A stretch of DNA of 64,000 bases from an uncultured Paenibacillaceae bacterium (GCA_946478845.1 CAMLDI010000001.1:1-64000); one strand, 5' to 3'. Counted from the first letter of the stretch, positions 27,851 to 37,040 are shown. Numbers and translations: made by a program. The notes: generated by a model not told the origin, from the letters alone.

Positions 27851-27898
27851 GTTTATTACAGTGTATATACCAAAGGCAACCATTGAAGGAGTAGTCTT

Positions 27899-29449
27899 AT
27901 GTCTGGTTCAATTTTAAAATCAGCTTTTATTATTATTGTTGTAACTCTAATTGGAAGATTACTGGGTTTTATTCGAAATATGTTTATTACAGAACAATTT
28001 GGCTCTGGGGTAGAATCTGCAGCCTATTTAGCGGCCTTTACTATTCCCTCAGCCCTCTCTCTTGTTATTCCAGGTGCCATTAATTCCATATTAATCCCGA
28101 CAATGAAAGGGCTGATTACAAAGAATAGGGAAAAAGATGCAATCCTTCTTTATCATAAAGTGTTTACGGTGACTTCCTTGTTTTTTATTATGCTAAGCAT
28201 TTTGGCAGTTGTTTTCGCCGATCCCATTATTACCATCCTAGTCCCCGGCTTTACAGGATATACCCACGAATTGACCGTTCAATTATTTAAATATATGATT
28301 CCATCCTCTTTATTTATTGGATTACTGGGCTTATTCTCTAGCGTATTAAATGTACACAACAACTTTTTTATTCCATCATTTGGCAGTGTTGTGAACAGTC
28401 TTATCATTATTGCCTCTTTTTTCATTTTTGTACCCTTGATGGGCATACACGGATTAGCACTTGGCACATTTTTAGGGTTTGTGGGATTTGCGTTAATCAT
28501 GGTTCCTTCCTTATATCGAAAAAAGTATACCTTTCGCTTCAATTTTGGGTTACAGGATCCCTTAATGAAATCCATGGGAGAAAGACTGGTTCCAATCATG
28601 ATTGGTTCTATAATCTCCCAACTAACCATGTTTCTAGAACGTTTTTTTGTTTCACAGGTGGGCGAGGCAAAATTAACAGCATTAGCTTTAGCCAATCAAA
28701 TTATGCAGCTGCCTATGGCTATTTTTGTAGGGGCCTTTACCTTGCCATTATTTCCTCTTTTGTCTGAATATGTAAAAAATAATGAGTTGAAAAAAATGAG
28801 GGGAGTATTGGAAAAGGGATTGCTTTATTTAATTATTCTTCTCTTGCCTGTGACTCTAGGGTTGATTATGTTATCTGTTGAAACCTGTGGATTGTTATAT
28901 GAAAGGGGAAAATTTGGTCCGGATGATACAAAGATTACGGCTATTGCTTTAATTTTCTATAGTGTAGGTTTGCTTGGGCTTGCTTGCCGGGATTTAATTA
29001 CCCGGGCTTTTTATGCATTGGAAGATACCAGGACTCCTGTGAGAATTGGGGTTGTGACGATTATTCTGTATGTGGTTTTTGCAGTTGTTTTAATGCCTGT
29101 TTTGAGTCATGGGGGCATTGCACTGGCTGCTTCTTTGGCTGCAATCAGTAACACTATTATCCTGGGATTATTTTTGCGGCGGAAAATGGGTTGGTCTCTT
29201 CTTTCTCTATCTTTTTACAAGACTTTAGGTAGATCTATTCTTGCAACAGGGATAATGGGTATTGCAATCTGGTATGGGAAACTATTTCTTTTATTTTTGC
29301 CAAATTGGCTTTATTTGGTTATCCTTGTTGGAGTAGGTGCAACGATTTATTTTATGGTCCTCATTATCTTTAAAGAAAAATTAGTATGGGAAATCTTTGA
29401 CCGCATAAAACAAAAAGCAGGACGGAAAAAAGCAGCTACGAAATCGTAG
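27899..29449 (+). CDS. murJ: MurJ/MviN-family lipid flippase
   Basis: A 516-residue MOP-superfamily membrane protein with about 14 helices; MurJ flips lipid II across the membrane for peptidoglycan synthesis. Family features are LIGRLLGFIRNMFITEQFG (about 16-34), AINSILIPTMK, and RDLITRAFYALEDTRTPV in the cytoplasmic loop between helices. GAAGGAG lies about 8 nt before the ATG. In this envelope cluster it could alternatively move another undecaprenyl-linked glycan. The last 18 coding bases form the terminator stem of the convergent gene. Confidence 0.88.
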   Translation: MSGSILKSAFIIIVVTLIGRLLGFIRNMFITEQFGSGVESAAYLAAFTIPSALSLVIPGAINSILIPTMKGLITKNREKDAILLYHKVFTVTSLFFIMLSILAVVFADPIITILVPGFTGYTHELTVQLFKYMIPSSLFIGLLGLFSSVLNVHNNFFIPSFGSVVNSLIIIASFFIFVPLMGIHGLALGTFLGFVGFALIMVPSLYRKKYTFRFNFGLQDPLMKSMGERLVPIMIGSIISQLTMFLERFFVSQVGEAKLTALALANQIMQLPMAIFVGAFTLPLFPLLSEYVKNNELKKMRGVLEKGLLYLIILLLPVTLGLIMLSVETCGLLYERGKFGPDDTKITAIALIFYSVGLLGLACRDLITRAFYALEDTRTPVRIGVVTIILYVVFAVVLMPVLSHGGIALAASLAAISNTIILGLFLRRKMGWSLLSLSFYKTLGRSILATGIMGIAIWYGKLFLLFLPNWLYLVILVGVGATIYFMVLIIFKEKLVWEIFDRIKQKAGRKKAATKS

Positions 29450-29453
29450 TTGC
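29425..29453 (-). terminator. Terminator of csaB fusion, inside the 3' end of murJ
   Basis: Minus-strand arms GCAACTACG and CGTAGCTGC (plus 29445-29453 and 29432-29440), loop ATTT, followed by TTTTTT (plus 29425-29430). The stem overlaps the last codons of murJ. For the plus strand the tail CTTAATTTTT also allows termination. Confidence 0.85.
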
Positions 29454-29454
29454 C

Positions 29455-31683
29455 TTAATTTTTGCTTAGTTTTTTATATAAAGATAATGTTTGCTCTGCC
29501 ATATTATTTAAGGTAAAGCGTTGGGACACTAATGTAAAAGCTGATTCAACCAATTTGTTGCGAAGCTGGGGGTTTTCATATAGGTTCATGAGGCAACGGG
29601 CAATTTCATCCGGCCGATTGGCAGGTACAGCCAGTCCATTCACACGGTCTATGAGAAAATCAGAAATTCCCCCAACAGGAGTAGAAATGATAGGAACTTT
29701 TGCTGCCATTGCCTCAATAACCGATAAACCAAACCCCTCAGAGTATGAGGTGCTAACATATGCATCTATTGCTTTTAAACAACGGGGGACATCTTTGCGG
29801 AAGCCAACAAAATGGATGCGGTCTGCAATTCCTTTATTGTGTGCAAGTTGTAAAAGAGCTTCTTTTTCTGGGCCATCTCCAACAGCTAACCAATGTAAAT
29901 TTGGAATTTTTTCAGAAATAATTGAGAGTGCTTCAATTAAATCTTTGAGCCCCTTTATAGGGACTAACCTGGAGACAGTGCCAACAACAAAGGCATTCTC
30001 TGGCAGGCCAAGGGTTTGGCGGATTTGGGACTGTTCCTCAAGGATAGAAAAGGCTTCCATATTGATTCCATGGTGAATTAAAGAAATCTTATTTGGTTTT
30101 ATTCCTTCATTGAGTAAAATTTGTTTTATGGATTTAGATATTGCTATATAGTGTTGATTCCACTTTCTGGTGGAAAATTCCATCCTTGAAGCAAGAAAAT
30201 AGTGTAAGGGATTAGGATAATCATATCGCAACACACTATGTATTGTTGTAATAACAGGAATTCCCAGGTTTCTCGCTGCTAATCGGCACAGAAAATTTGC
30301 CCGAACGCCATGGGTATGTATAATGGCAGGGTGTTCTTCTTGGAAAATTTGCCGTATTTGTTTTATTGTACGAGCATCCACTTTTCCAAAACGATTAGCT
30401 ATAAATACGGGAATATTCCTTTTTGTAAGTTCCTGGGAAAAGGCTTCGTTGTAAAAACAAATGACTTTAGGATCTGTTTCTTTGGTTTTTAGGATGTTTA
30501 ATAGTTCGAGAATATGTTGTTCTGCACCACCAAATTCTCCTCCGCCAATTACGTGGATAATTTTCATTTTTTCCTGGGGAGAGGGAAAAGAGAGAAGTTT
30601 CAGTGCTAATAAACTGCTTTTTTCTGCTTCTTTTACTAGTACACTCATTTTGTCCCTGATTAGTTCCTTTGTATGATTTGGATTATACAATATATTTTTC
30701 ACTTGTTGAGAGAGGGTTGTGTAATCTAAGGTGGTGATATGGCCACCTGTTTCCATTTGCAAACGTTGTACAAAACGTTCCATTTTCGGGTCGTAAGAAA
30801 TGCCGACAAAGGGAACGTTTAAAGCAGCTGCTAAAATCACAGAATGAAGCCTGATTCCTAAGACAAAATTACTACATGAAATTAAGCTCATGATTTCTAA
30901 ATAGGTAAGCCGTTCCGTCACGAGATATCGGTGATGTTTTTCATCCATTAAATGAATAATATCTTCAGAGGGTTTCAGGTCTGCAGGATTTTGCATGGGA
31001 AGGAAAAAAACATCCCATCCTTTTCGGATATATTCATCTGCCAGTTGAGCCATTGCCGTCTTAAATTCATGGTGATTTTTCCATGCACGCACGGAAATGA
31101 CCATAAGAGGCCGGGAAGAATCTTCCCGATAGTTTTTGATAATTTTTTTGCCCATTGTTTGATCAATATGGGACTTGTTTATCATTACGGCAGGGTCTGC
31201 TGTAATATGGATGGGTGCTTTCTTAACACCTAAATTGACTAAATCATCTTTGGATTCTTTATCTCTTACAGTGATAATATCTATTTCATTGACAATCAGT
31301 TGCACCAGTTTCTTGCTAATTTTTTTCGTAATGGGTCCTATTCCCTGGGCATAAAAAATAATTGGCTTTCTTAAAATTTTAGCAATCATGGCGATGCCTA
31401 GATAATAAATCACACTCCTTGGGCTTGTGGCGTCTTGCAGTAAACTTCCGCCACCCATAATAAGGAGATCGGATTTTTTTAGTTCTTGAATAATGGTTCC
31501 AATTTTCCAGCGATTAAAGGAGGAAATGCCAAATAAACGTTGGGTGTCTTCGGGCGTATTAGATAAGACAGCTAATTCCACATCAGGTATTTGTTTTTGC
31601 AGTGACCCAATTATGCCAAATAAAACTGAATCGTCTCCAGCATTATCAAATCCGTAATAACCGGATATTAAAATCCTTGTCAT
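29455..31683 (-). CDS. csaB: CsaB polysaccharide pyruvyl transferase fused to a GT4 glycosyltransferase
   Basis: One unbroken 742-codon frame encodes two enzymes. Residues 1-360 form a CsaB-type pyruvyl transferase (ISGYYGFDNAGDDSVLFGI start, LIMGGGSLLQD, FYAQGIGP, GIRLHSVILAAALNVP). Residues 373-742 form a GT-B glycosyltransferase (IHVIGGGEFGGAEQHIL, IHTHGVRANFL, VGTVSRLVPIKG, SEGFGLSVIEAMA with the E-x7-E pair). CsaB ketal-pyruvylates the secondary cell-wall polymer that S-layer SLH domains bind, so the glycosyltransferase half may build the same polymer (inference). An internal ATG (codon 373) with a weak AGGA could also give a separate GT. Confidence 0.88.
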   Translation of the reverse strand: MTRILISGYYGFDNAGDDSVLFGIIGSLQKQIPDVELAVLSNTPEDTQRLFGISSFNRWKIGTIIQELKKSDLLIMGGGSLLQDATSPRSVIYYLGIAMIAKILRKPIIFYAQGIGPITKKISKKLVQLIVNEIDIITVRDKESKDDLVNLGVKKAPIHITADPAVMINKSHIDQTMGKKIIKNYREDSSRPLMVISVRAWKNHHEFKTAMAQLADEYIRKGWDVFFLPMQNPADLKPSEDIIHLMDEKHHRYLVTERLTYLEIMSLISCSNFVLGIRLHSVILAAALNVPFVGISYDPKMERFVQRLQMETGGHITTLDYTTLSQQVKNILYNPNHTKELIRDKMSVLVKEAEKSSLLALKLLSFPSPQEKMKIIHVIGGGEFGGAEQHILELLNILKTKETDPKVICFYNEAFSQELTKRNIPVFIANRFGKVDARTIKQIRQIFQEEHPAIIHTHGVRANFLCRLAARNLGIPVITTIHSVLRYDYPNPLHYFLASRMEFSTRKWNQHYIAISKSIKQILLNEGIKPNKISLIHHGINMEAFSILEEQSQIRQTLGLPENAFVVGTVSRLVPIKGLKDLIEALSIISEKIPNLHWLAVGDGPEKEALLQLAHNKGIADRIHFVGFRKDVPRCLKAIDAYVSTSYSEGFGLSVIEAMAAKVPIISTPVGGISDFLIDRVNGLAVPANRPDEIARCLMNLYENPQLRNKLVESAFTLVSQRFTLNNMAEQTLSLYKKLSKN

Positions 31684-31828
31684 AACTTGAAATCCCTCTT
31701 TCCACCGGTTTGGAACACGTACATTATAGTATAACAGCTAGATTATTATAATGAAAGCAAGACACTTTGAATCATGTTATTGGATTCCTTTCATATGTTT
31801 TAGTGAAAAGGAGAAGAGGTGATCCGTT

Positions 31829-33529
31829 GTGTCTACATCATCCTATTTATGGAAGTCCAGTTACTCCCCTAATACTCCCCTTCATTTATCTTATCCGTCT
31901 ATTCCCTTATATGGTTTTCTCGAAGAAGCGGTGCAGGAATATCCTGCCAATACTGCTATTTCCTTTTTTCATAATGAGATGAGTTACCAAGAATTAATGG
32001 ATGCGTCCAATTCTTTTGCACAAGGATTAAAAGAGTTAGGGGTTGGCAAGGGGGACCGTATAGCCATTATGTTGCCGAATATTCCTCAGTCTGTCATTGC
32101 ATATTATGGAATTCTTTTTACAGGTGCAATTGTGGTTGAAACAAATCCCCTGTATACGGAAAGAGAGTTAGAACATCAGTTACATGATTCAGGTGCACTG
32201 GGCATTGTTTGTTTAGACTTGCTTTATCCCAAAATTAAAAAGGTAAAAAAAGTTTCTTCACTCCAATGGGCGATTGTAACAGGAATTCAAGACTACTTGC
32301 CGTTTCCCAAAAACCATTTATTCTCATTTTCTCTATATGTTCAAAGGAAAGCAGTTAATAAAAAACAGTGGTTGGAACAAGGGGACTATTCCTTTCAATC
32401 ATTTTTAGAAAACAGAAAGGGGGAGAGGGTGAGAGAAAATATCAATCCTGAACAAGATATTGCCTTATTGCAATACACAGGAGGGACTACCGGACGTGCA
32501 AAAGGTGTCATGCTTACCCATGCTAATCTAGTTGCCAATGTGCAACAATGTAGAGCCTGGTTTTCTGAATCAAAAAAAGGGAAAGAAAAATTTCTCTCCA
32601 TCTTGCCATTTTTTCATGCATATGGTTTAACTGTCTGTTTAAATTTCCCTGTTTCCATTGCAGCTTGCATGATTCTTACCCCTCGTTTTCAACCGAAACA
32701 AGTTTTAAACTTAATCCATTCAGAAAAGCCTACCATTTTCCCCGGTGCACCAACCATGTATATTGCTCTTCTCCAAATCCCTCAACTTAAAAAGTACGAT
32801 TTAACATCCATAGAGTTTTGCATTAGCGGTTCAGCACCTATTCCCGTAGAAATCATTAAACGTTTTGAAGCCCTATCAGGATGCCGGATTGTGGAGGGAT
32901 ATGGGCTTACAGAGTGTTCCCCCCTGACTCATGTGAACCCCCTTTATGGAGTAAGAAAAGCAGGAAGTATAGGAATTCCTGTATCTGATACAGTGGCTAA
33001 AATTATAGACCTGGAAACTGGTGAGGAAGCGCCTATAGGGGAATTAGGTGAATTATGTATTAAAGGGCCCCAAGTGATGCAAGGCTATTGGAGAATGGAA
33101 GAAGATACTAAAGCAACCTTTCAGGATGGGTGGTTGTTAACAGGAGATATGGGAAAGATGGATTTAGAAGGGTATTTTTGTATTGTAGAGCGGAAAAAAG
33201 ATATAATAATAGCCGGGGGATTTAATATTTATCCTCGTGAAGTTGAAGAGGTATTATACGAACATCCTGCTATTAAAGAAGCAGCAGTTGTGGGAATTCC
33301 TGATCCTTATCGTGGAGAAACCGTTAAGGCGTTTATTGTTTTAAAAGATAATATGTCAACTAATGAGCGAGCGCTCGATGAATTTTGCCGGGAAAGATTA
33401 GCTTCTTTTAAAGTGCCGCGAAAATACGAATTTCGCAAAGAACTGCCTAAAACAATCGTGGGAAAAATCTTGAGAAGGGTATTAATTGATGAAGAAACGA
33501 ACAGGGAAATAGAGGAAAAAAATACCTGA
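31829..33529 (+). CDS. lcfA: Long-chain fatty-acid-CoA ligase
   Basis: Activates fatty acids to acyl-CoA through an acyl-adenylate. 566 residues of the ANL superfamily. The P-loop YTGGTTGRAKGVMLTH is at about 213-228, the A5 motif is GYGLTECSP, the A7/A8 region is TGDMGKMDLEGYF and VERKKDIIIAGGFNIYPREV, and the catalytic Lys is in the C-terminal PKTIVGKILRR. The start is GTG with AGGAGAAGAGGTGAT upstream. It leads the beta-oxidation set lcfA-enoyl-CoA hydratase-etfBA, as in B. subtilis, but without fadR in between. Confidence 0.93.
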   Translation: MSTSSYLWKSSYSPNTPLHLSYPSIPLYGFLEEAVQEYPANTAISFFHNEMSYQELMDASNSFAQGLKELGVGKGDRIAIMLPNIPQSVIAYYGILFTGAIVVETNPLYTERELEHQLHDSGALGIVCLDLLYPKIKKVKKVSSLQWAIVTGIQDYLPFPKNHLFSFSLYVQRKAVNKKQWLEQGDYSFQSFLENRKGERVRENINPEQDIALLQYTGGTTGRAKGVMLTHANLVANVQQCRAWFSESKKGKEKFLSILPFFHAYGLTVCLNFPVSIAACMILTPRFQPKQVLNLIHSEKPTIFPGAPTMYIALLQIPQLKKYDLTSIEFCISGSAPIPVEIIKRFEALSGCRIVEGYGLTECSPLTHVNPLYGVRKAGSIGIPVSDTVAKIIDLETGEEAPIGELGELCIKGPQVMQGYWRMEEDTKATFQDGWLLTGDMGKMDLEGYFCIVERKKDIIIAGGFNIYPREVEEVLYEHPAIKEAAVVGIPDPYRGETVKAFIVLKDNMSTNERALDEFCRERLASFKVPRKYEFRKELPKTIVGKILRRVLIDEETNREIEEKNT

Positions 33530-33644
33530 AAAAAAATATAATTTATTTTATTAATAAAACAATTCCAAAAAGCATTTTGATTTGTTAGAATATTTTTTAG
33601 AGCAGTATTTTTTACATGAGAGAGTGCTAGGAGGGAGAGAGAGA

Positions 33645-34430
33645 ATGGATTTTTCCAATGTTAACTTACAGATTGAAAACCATGTTGCTTATGTAACGAT
33701 TCAACATCCACCTGCCAATACCTTAAATACAGCAACATTGCTAGGTATTAAGGAGGCAATGGAATATGTTGCAAAGGATTCTGAAGCAAAAGCAGTCGTT
33801 TTAACAGGGGCTGGAAAATTTTTTGTAGCTGGTGCAGATATTAAGGAATTTACTGAAGCCTTTGAAAACAAAGAAAAAGGAAAAGAAATGGCTGAATTAG
33901 GCCAAAAGATTTATGACCAGATTGAAACAATGGAAAAACCCGTCATTGCGGCAATTAATGGAGCAGCCCTCGGTGGAGGCCTTGAACTAGCACTTGCTTG
34001 CCATCTTCGATTTGCAGCAGAGGAAGCATTGCTTGGATTGCCTGAATTAAAATTGGGATTAATTCCTGGATTTGGCGGAACCCAACGATTAGCTCGGGTC
34101 GTGGGTAAAGGGAAAGCATTGGAGTTAATCTTAACGAGCAAATTTATTAAAGGGGCAGAAGCAGAAAAATTGGGATTGGTTAATCAAGCATTCCCCCAGG
34201 AAACTCTTCTCGCTAAAGTGAGAGCTTTTGCAGAATCTCTGGTAAATGAAAAAAGCGCAGTATCAATGGCTTATGCAATTCAAGCAGTTACATATGGTCT
34301 ACTAACCAGCCAGGCTGAAGGATTGAATAAGGAAGCGGATTTATTTGGCGGCCTTTTCCTGACTGAGGATACCAAAGAAGGAATTAATGCTTTTATTGAA
34401 AAAAGAAATCCAGTTTTTAAGGATAAATAA
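33645..34430 (+). CDS. fadB: Enoyl-CoA hydratase (crotonase family)
   Basis: Hydrates trans-2-enoyl-CoA in fatty-acid beta-oxidation. The crotonase oxyanion-hole segments are GAGKFFVAGADIKEF (about 54-68) and AALGGGLELALACH (about 107-120). The two catalytic carboxylates are expected in GGGLELA and LPELKLGLIPGFGGTQRL. I take the ATG at 33645, 10 nt after AGGAGG, giving 261 residues as usual; a 21-residue extension to 33582 crosses the AT-rich spacer and has no ribosome binding site. etfB follows 35 nt later. Confidence 0.92.
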   Translation: MDFSNVNLQIENHVAYVTIQHPPANTLNTATLLGIKEAMEYVAKDSEAKAVVLTGAGKFFVAGADIKEFTEAFENKEKGKEMAELGQKIYDQIETMEKPVIAAINGAALGGGLELALACHLRFAAEEALLGLPELKLGLIPGFGGTQRLARVVGKGKALELILTSKFIKGAEAEKLGLVNQAFPQETLLAKVRAFAESLVNEKSAVSMAYAIQAVTYGLLTSQAEGLNKEADLFGGLFLTEDTKEGINAFIEKRNPVFKDK

Positions 34431-34465
34431 ATTTAGTTAAGGATGAAAAAAAGGGGGAGAAATGG

Positions 34466-35233
34466 ATGAACATTATTGTTTGCTTAAAACAAACGTTTGA
34501 CACCGAGGAGAAAATTGTCATTGAAAACGGTTCAATTAGTGAAGATGGCGTTGAATTTATTATTAACCCATACGATGAATATGCCGTTGAAGAGGCAATC
34601 AAACTACGGGATGAAATTGGCGGTGAAGTAACCCTTGTAACTGTTGGCCCAGACCGGGCAGAAACTGCCCTCCGTACAGCCCTGGCAATGGGAGCTGACC
34701 GAGCTGTCATTGTTAATGATGAAGATTTATTTGGCGACCAATATACAACAGCAAAAGTACTTGCTGCTGTTTTGAAAGATCGAGAATATGATTTAATCAT
34801 TGCAGGAAATATGGCAGTGGATAATGGTTCAGGCCAGGTAGGCCCTCGTCTTGCTGAAGAATTGAATATTCCTCAGGTAACTACCATTACTAAAATTGAT
34901 ATCGATGGAAATAAGGTAACATGTGAACGGGATGTAGAAGGGGATTTAGAAATTATTGAAACCACTCTTCCAGTTCTCGTGACTGCACAACAAGGTTTGA
35001 ATGAACCCCGTTATCCATCCCTTCCTGGAATTATGAAAGCAAAGAAAAAGCCTATGGAACGTCTAGATGCCAGTGATTTAAACCTTGATCCTGCATCTGT
35101 TCAATCTCCTACTGTTGTTAAAGAAATTTATCTTCCTGCAAAGAAAGATGCAGGCAAGATTTTATCAGGGGATTTGTCTGAACAGGTTAAAGAGTTAGTT
35201 CAACTTCTTCATAATGAAGCGAAAGTGTTGTAG
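34466..35233 (+). CDS. etfB: Electron transfer flavoprotein beta subunit
   Basis: Carries electrons from acyl-CoA dehydrogenases to the quinone pool together with EtfA. 255 residues with the ETF-beta fold, containing IIVCLKQTFDTEEKI at the start, NPYDEYAVEEAIKLRD, TVGPDRAETALRTALAMGADRAV (AMP-binding region) and the signature VTAQQGLNEPRYPSLPGIM (about 173-191). GGGGGAG precedes the ATG. EtfA starts 14 nt later. Confidence 0.96.
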   Translation: MNIIVCLKQTFDTEEKIVIENGSISEDGVEFIINPYDEYAVEEAIKLRDEIGGEVTLVTVGPDRAETALRTALAMGADRAVIVNDEDLFGDQYTTAKVLAAVLKDREYDLIIAGNMAVDNGSGQVGPRLAEELNIPQVTTITKIDIDGNKVTCERDVEGDLEIIETTLPVLVTAQQGLNEPRYPSLPGIMKAKKKPMERLDASDLNLDPASVQSPTVVKEIYLPAKKDAGKILSGDLSEQVKELVQLLHNEAKVL

Positions 35234-35247
35234 AGGGGGAGAGACTA

Positions 35248-36219
35248 ATGGGAAAAAATATATTAGTAATTGCAGAAGCACGTGAAGGAAGTTTACGTAA
35301 TGTAACTATGGAAGCATTAGCAGCAGCAAAACGCATTGCTGATGGTGGCGAAATCGTTGCGGTTTCTTTTGGAAGCCTGGCAGCTAATTATGTAGAAACA
35401 CTAGGCAGCCATGGTGCAAACAAGGTTTACACTTTATCTAATCCACAGTTAGATGCATATACAACTGATGGCTATTTTCAGGCCATTATGCAAGTGATTG
35501 ATGCAGTAAAACCAGAGGCAATGATTTTCCCCCATACAGGAATCGGAAAAGATTTAGCTCCTCGCATTGCTGCCCGCTTAGGAATCGGACTTGTATCTGA
35601 TGTAATTAATGTTGAATTAAAAGATGGGGAAGCAGTCTTTACCCAACCTATCTATGCAGGTAAGGCTTTCCAAAAGAAACGAGTAAAAGAAGGAATTATT
35701 TTTGCAACCCTTCGTCCAAATAATATTCCTGCTGAGCAGGCTGTTTCTTCAGCATTTGAAGTTGTAGACTTCAATGTGGATTTAAAAGATATTCGTACCA
35801 TTATTAAAGATGTTGTGAGAAAATCTTCTGGACGTGTGGATCTTTCTGAAGCAAAAGTTGTTGTTTCCGGCGGCCGTGGTGTCAAATCCGAAGATGGGTT
35901 TAAATTATTGCAAGAATTAGCCGATATTCTTGGCGGTGCAGTGGGAGCTTCCCGTGGGGCATGTGACGCTGGATATTGCGATTATTCCTTGCAAATTGGC
36001 CAGACGGGTAAAGTGGTTACCCCTGATCTTTATATTGCCGCAGGGATTTCCGGGGCTATTCAACACCTTGCGGGGATGTCTAGTTCCAAAGTGATTGTGG
36101 CTATTAATAAGGATCCTGAAGCGCCAATCTTCCAGGTTGCTGATTATGGCATTGTGGGTGACTTATTTGATGTAATCCCACTTTTGATGGAAGAATTAAA
36201 AAAATCAGTGGTATCATAA
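35248..36219 (+). CDS. etfA: Electron transfer flavoprotein alpha subunit
   Basis: FAD-binding partner of EtfB. 323 residues: domain I (about 1-190) and a C-terminal FAD domain with SGGRGVKSEDGF (about 208-219), GAVGASRGACDAGY, QIGQTGKVVTPDLYIAAGISGA and INKDPEAPIFQVADYG (about 289-304). The order lcfA-fadB-etfB-etfA matches the B. subtilis fatty-acid degradation operon. A strong GC-rich terminator follows the stop. Confidence 0.97.
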   Translation: MGKNILVIAEAREGSLRNVTMEALAAAKRIADGGEIVAVSFGSLAANYVETLGSHGANKVYTLSNPQLDAYTTDGYFQAIMQVIDAVKPEAMIFPHTGIGKDLAPRIAARLGIGLVSDVINVELKDGEAVFTQPIYAGKAFQKKRVKEGIIFATLRPNNIPAEQAVSSAFEVVDFNVDLKDIRTIIKDVVRKSSGRVDLSEAKVVVSGGRGVKSEDGFKLLQELADILGGAVGASRGACDAGYCDYSLQIGQTGKVVTPDLYIAAGISGAIQHLAGMSSSKVIVAINKDPEAPIFQVADYGIVGDLFDVIPLLMEELKKSVVS

Positions 36220-36228
36220 AACAAATGA

Positions 36229-36253
36229 GGGGGGAGTTTCCCCCCTTTTTTTT
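36229..36253 (+). terminator. Terminator of the fatty-acid/etf operon
   Basis: GGGGGG (36229-36234), loop AGTTT, CCCCCC (36240-36245), then eight T. Confidence 0.95.
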
Positions 36254-36280
36254 CAAAATAGGACCGTAAGGTCAATGGTT

Positions 36281-36564
36281 GAGATGCTAATGAATCAAAT
36301 CAGTTGCCTTTTTGCGAGCCGATACAAGGGAAACTGAAAGAAGGGCGAAGAAAGCCTTCAACTGTAAAGGAAACTTGCTGGTGCCAAGCAAAGCGAAGGC
36401 AACTGCTTAGTTGACTTATGGCGAAAGGAAAGCGTTAGCTTTCTTTTCGGCGCATCCTTTATTTTTTACCCAGATGTTTTGAAGGCGCGTCCGGATTGAA
36501 GTTGACCGTCATTTTTAACATCCATGTCGGCGAGCAAGAGGCACGATTTGATTCTTAGCATCTC
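36281..36564 (-). repeat. MITE-like element with terminal inverted repeats (locus 2)
   Basis: A 284-bp element in the 463-nt etfA-trxA gap. The ends are GAGATGCTAATGAATCAAATC (36281-36301, split here as GAGATGCTAA + TGAATCAAATC) and its near-complement GATTTGATTCTTAGCATCTC (36545-36564). With mismatches the inverted repeat extends to about 43 bp (to TGCGAGCCGATA on the left and TCGGCGAGCA on the right). The interior holds one copy of the hairpin module found at 12.2-12.6 kb, in opposite orientation. It has no open frame of interest and no transposase. I see no clear target-site duplication. Confidence 0.8.
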
Positions 36565-36623
36565 CTTTTTTACATATATAACTTTGAAAAGTGTATTCTA
36601 TAGAGTGAAATTACAAATGAATA

Positions 36624-36632
36624 TGATATACT
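36624..36632 (+). promoter_or_regulatory. Extended -10 promoter of trxA
   Basis: TGATATACT, an extended -10, lies about 50 nt before the trxA ATG, downstream of the repeat element; the -35 region is not recognisable. Confidence 0.45.
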
Positions 36633-36682
36633 ATACGTTGTACCGTATTTGAGGAAATATTAGGTAAGGAGGAATTTGTAAA

Positions 36683-36997
36683 ATGGCAATTGTTAATGTA
36701 AACGATAATGCTTTTGCAAATGAAGTTTCAACTGGAACAGTATTAGTTGATTTTTGGGCTCCATGGTGCGGACCATGTAAAATGATTGCTCCAGTTCTTG
36801 AAGAGATTAGCAAAGATCTAGGAGATAAATTAAAAATCGCGAAAGTGAATGTGGATGAAAATCCTGGTTCTGCTCAAAAATATGGCATTATGAGCATTCC
36901 TACACTTCTCATCTTTAAGAATGGCCAACCAGTTGATAAAATTATTGGTTTCCAGCCAAAAGAAGCATTAATGAACACCATTAATAAACATTTATAA
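36683..36997 (+). CDS. trxA: Thioredoxin
   Basis: Cytoplasmic dithiol-disulfide reductase used by ribonucleotide reductase, peroxiredoxins and others. 104 residues with the redox motif WCGPC (Cys29, Cys32), the buried Asp in LVDFWAPW, and the cis-Pro loop [14 protein letters not shown] (about 70-83). AAGGAGGA precedes the ATG. It appears monocistronic: extended -10 upstream, terminator downstream. Confidence 0.97.
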   Translation: MAIVNVNDNAFANEVSTGTVLVDFWAPWCGPCKMIAPVLEEISKDLGDKLKIAKVNVDENPGSAQKYGIMSIPTLLIFKNGQPVDKIIGFQPKEALMNTINKHL

Positions 36998-37014
36998 GAC
37001 CCTGTAAGGGCAAA

Positions 37015-37040
37015 GGCACCGTTTTATGGTGTCTTTTTTT
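37015..37040 (+). terminator. Terminator of trxA
   Basis: GGCACC (37015-37020), loop GTTTTAT, GGTGTC (37028-37033), then seven T. Confidence 0.85.

Noticed and set aside
29462..30076. 204-codon open frame opposite the csaB fusion
   Set aside because: Antisense shadow of a motif-supported gene.
30565..30567. Splitting the csaB fusion into two genes at the internal ATG
   Set aside because: The frame is continuous, and only a weak AGGA precedes the internal ATG; kept as one gene with the alternative noted.
31684..31828. FadR operator or 23-codon leader frame before lcfA
   Set aside because: GAATC...GATTC is too short and does not fit the FadR site; the short frame at 31752 lacks a ribosome binding site and runs through that of lcfA.
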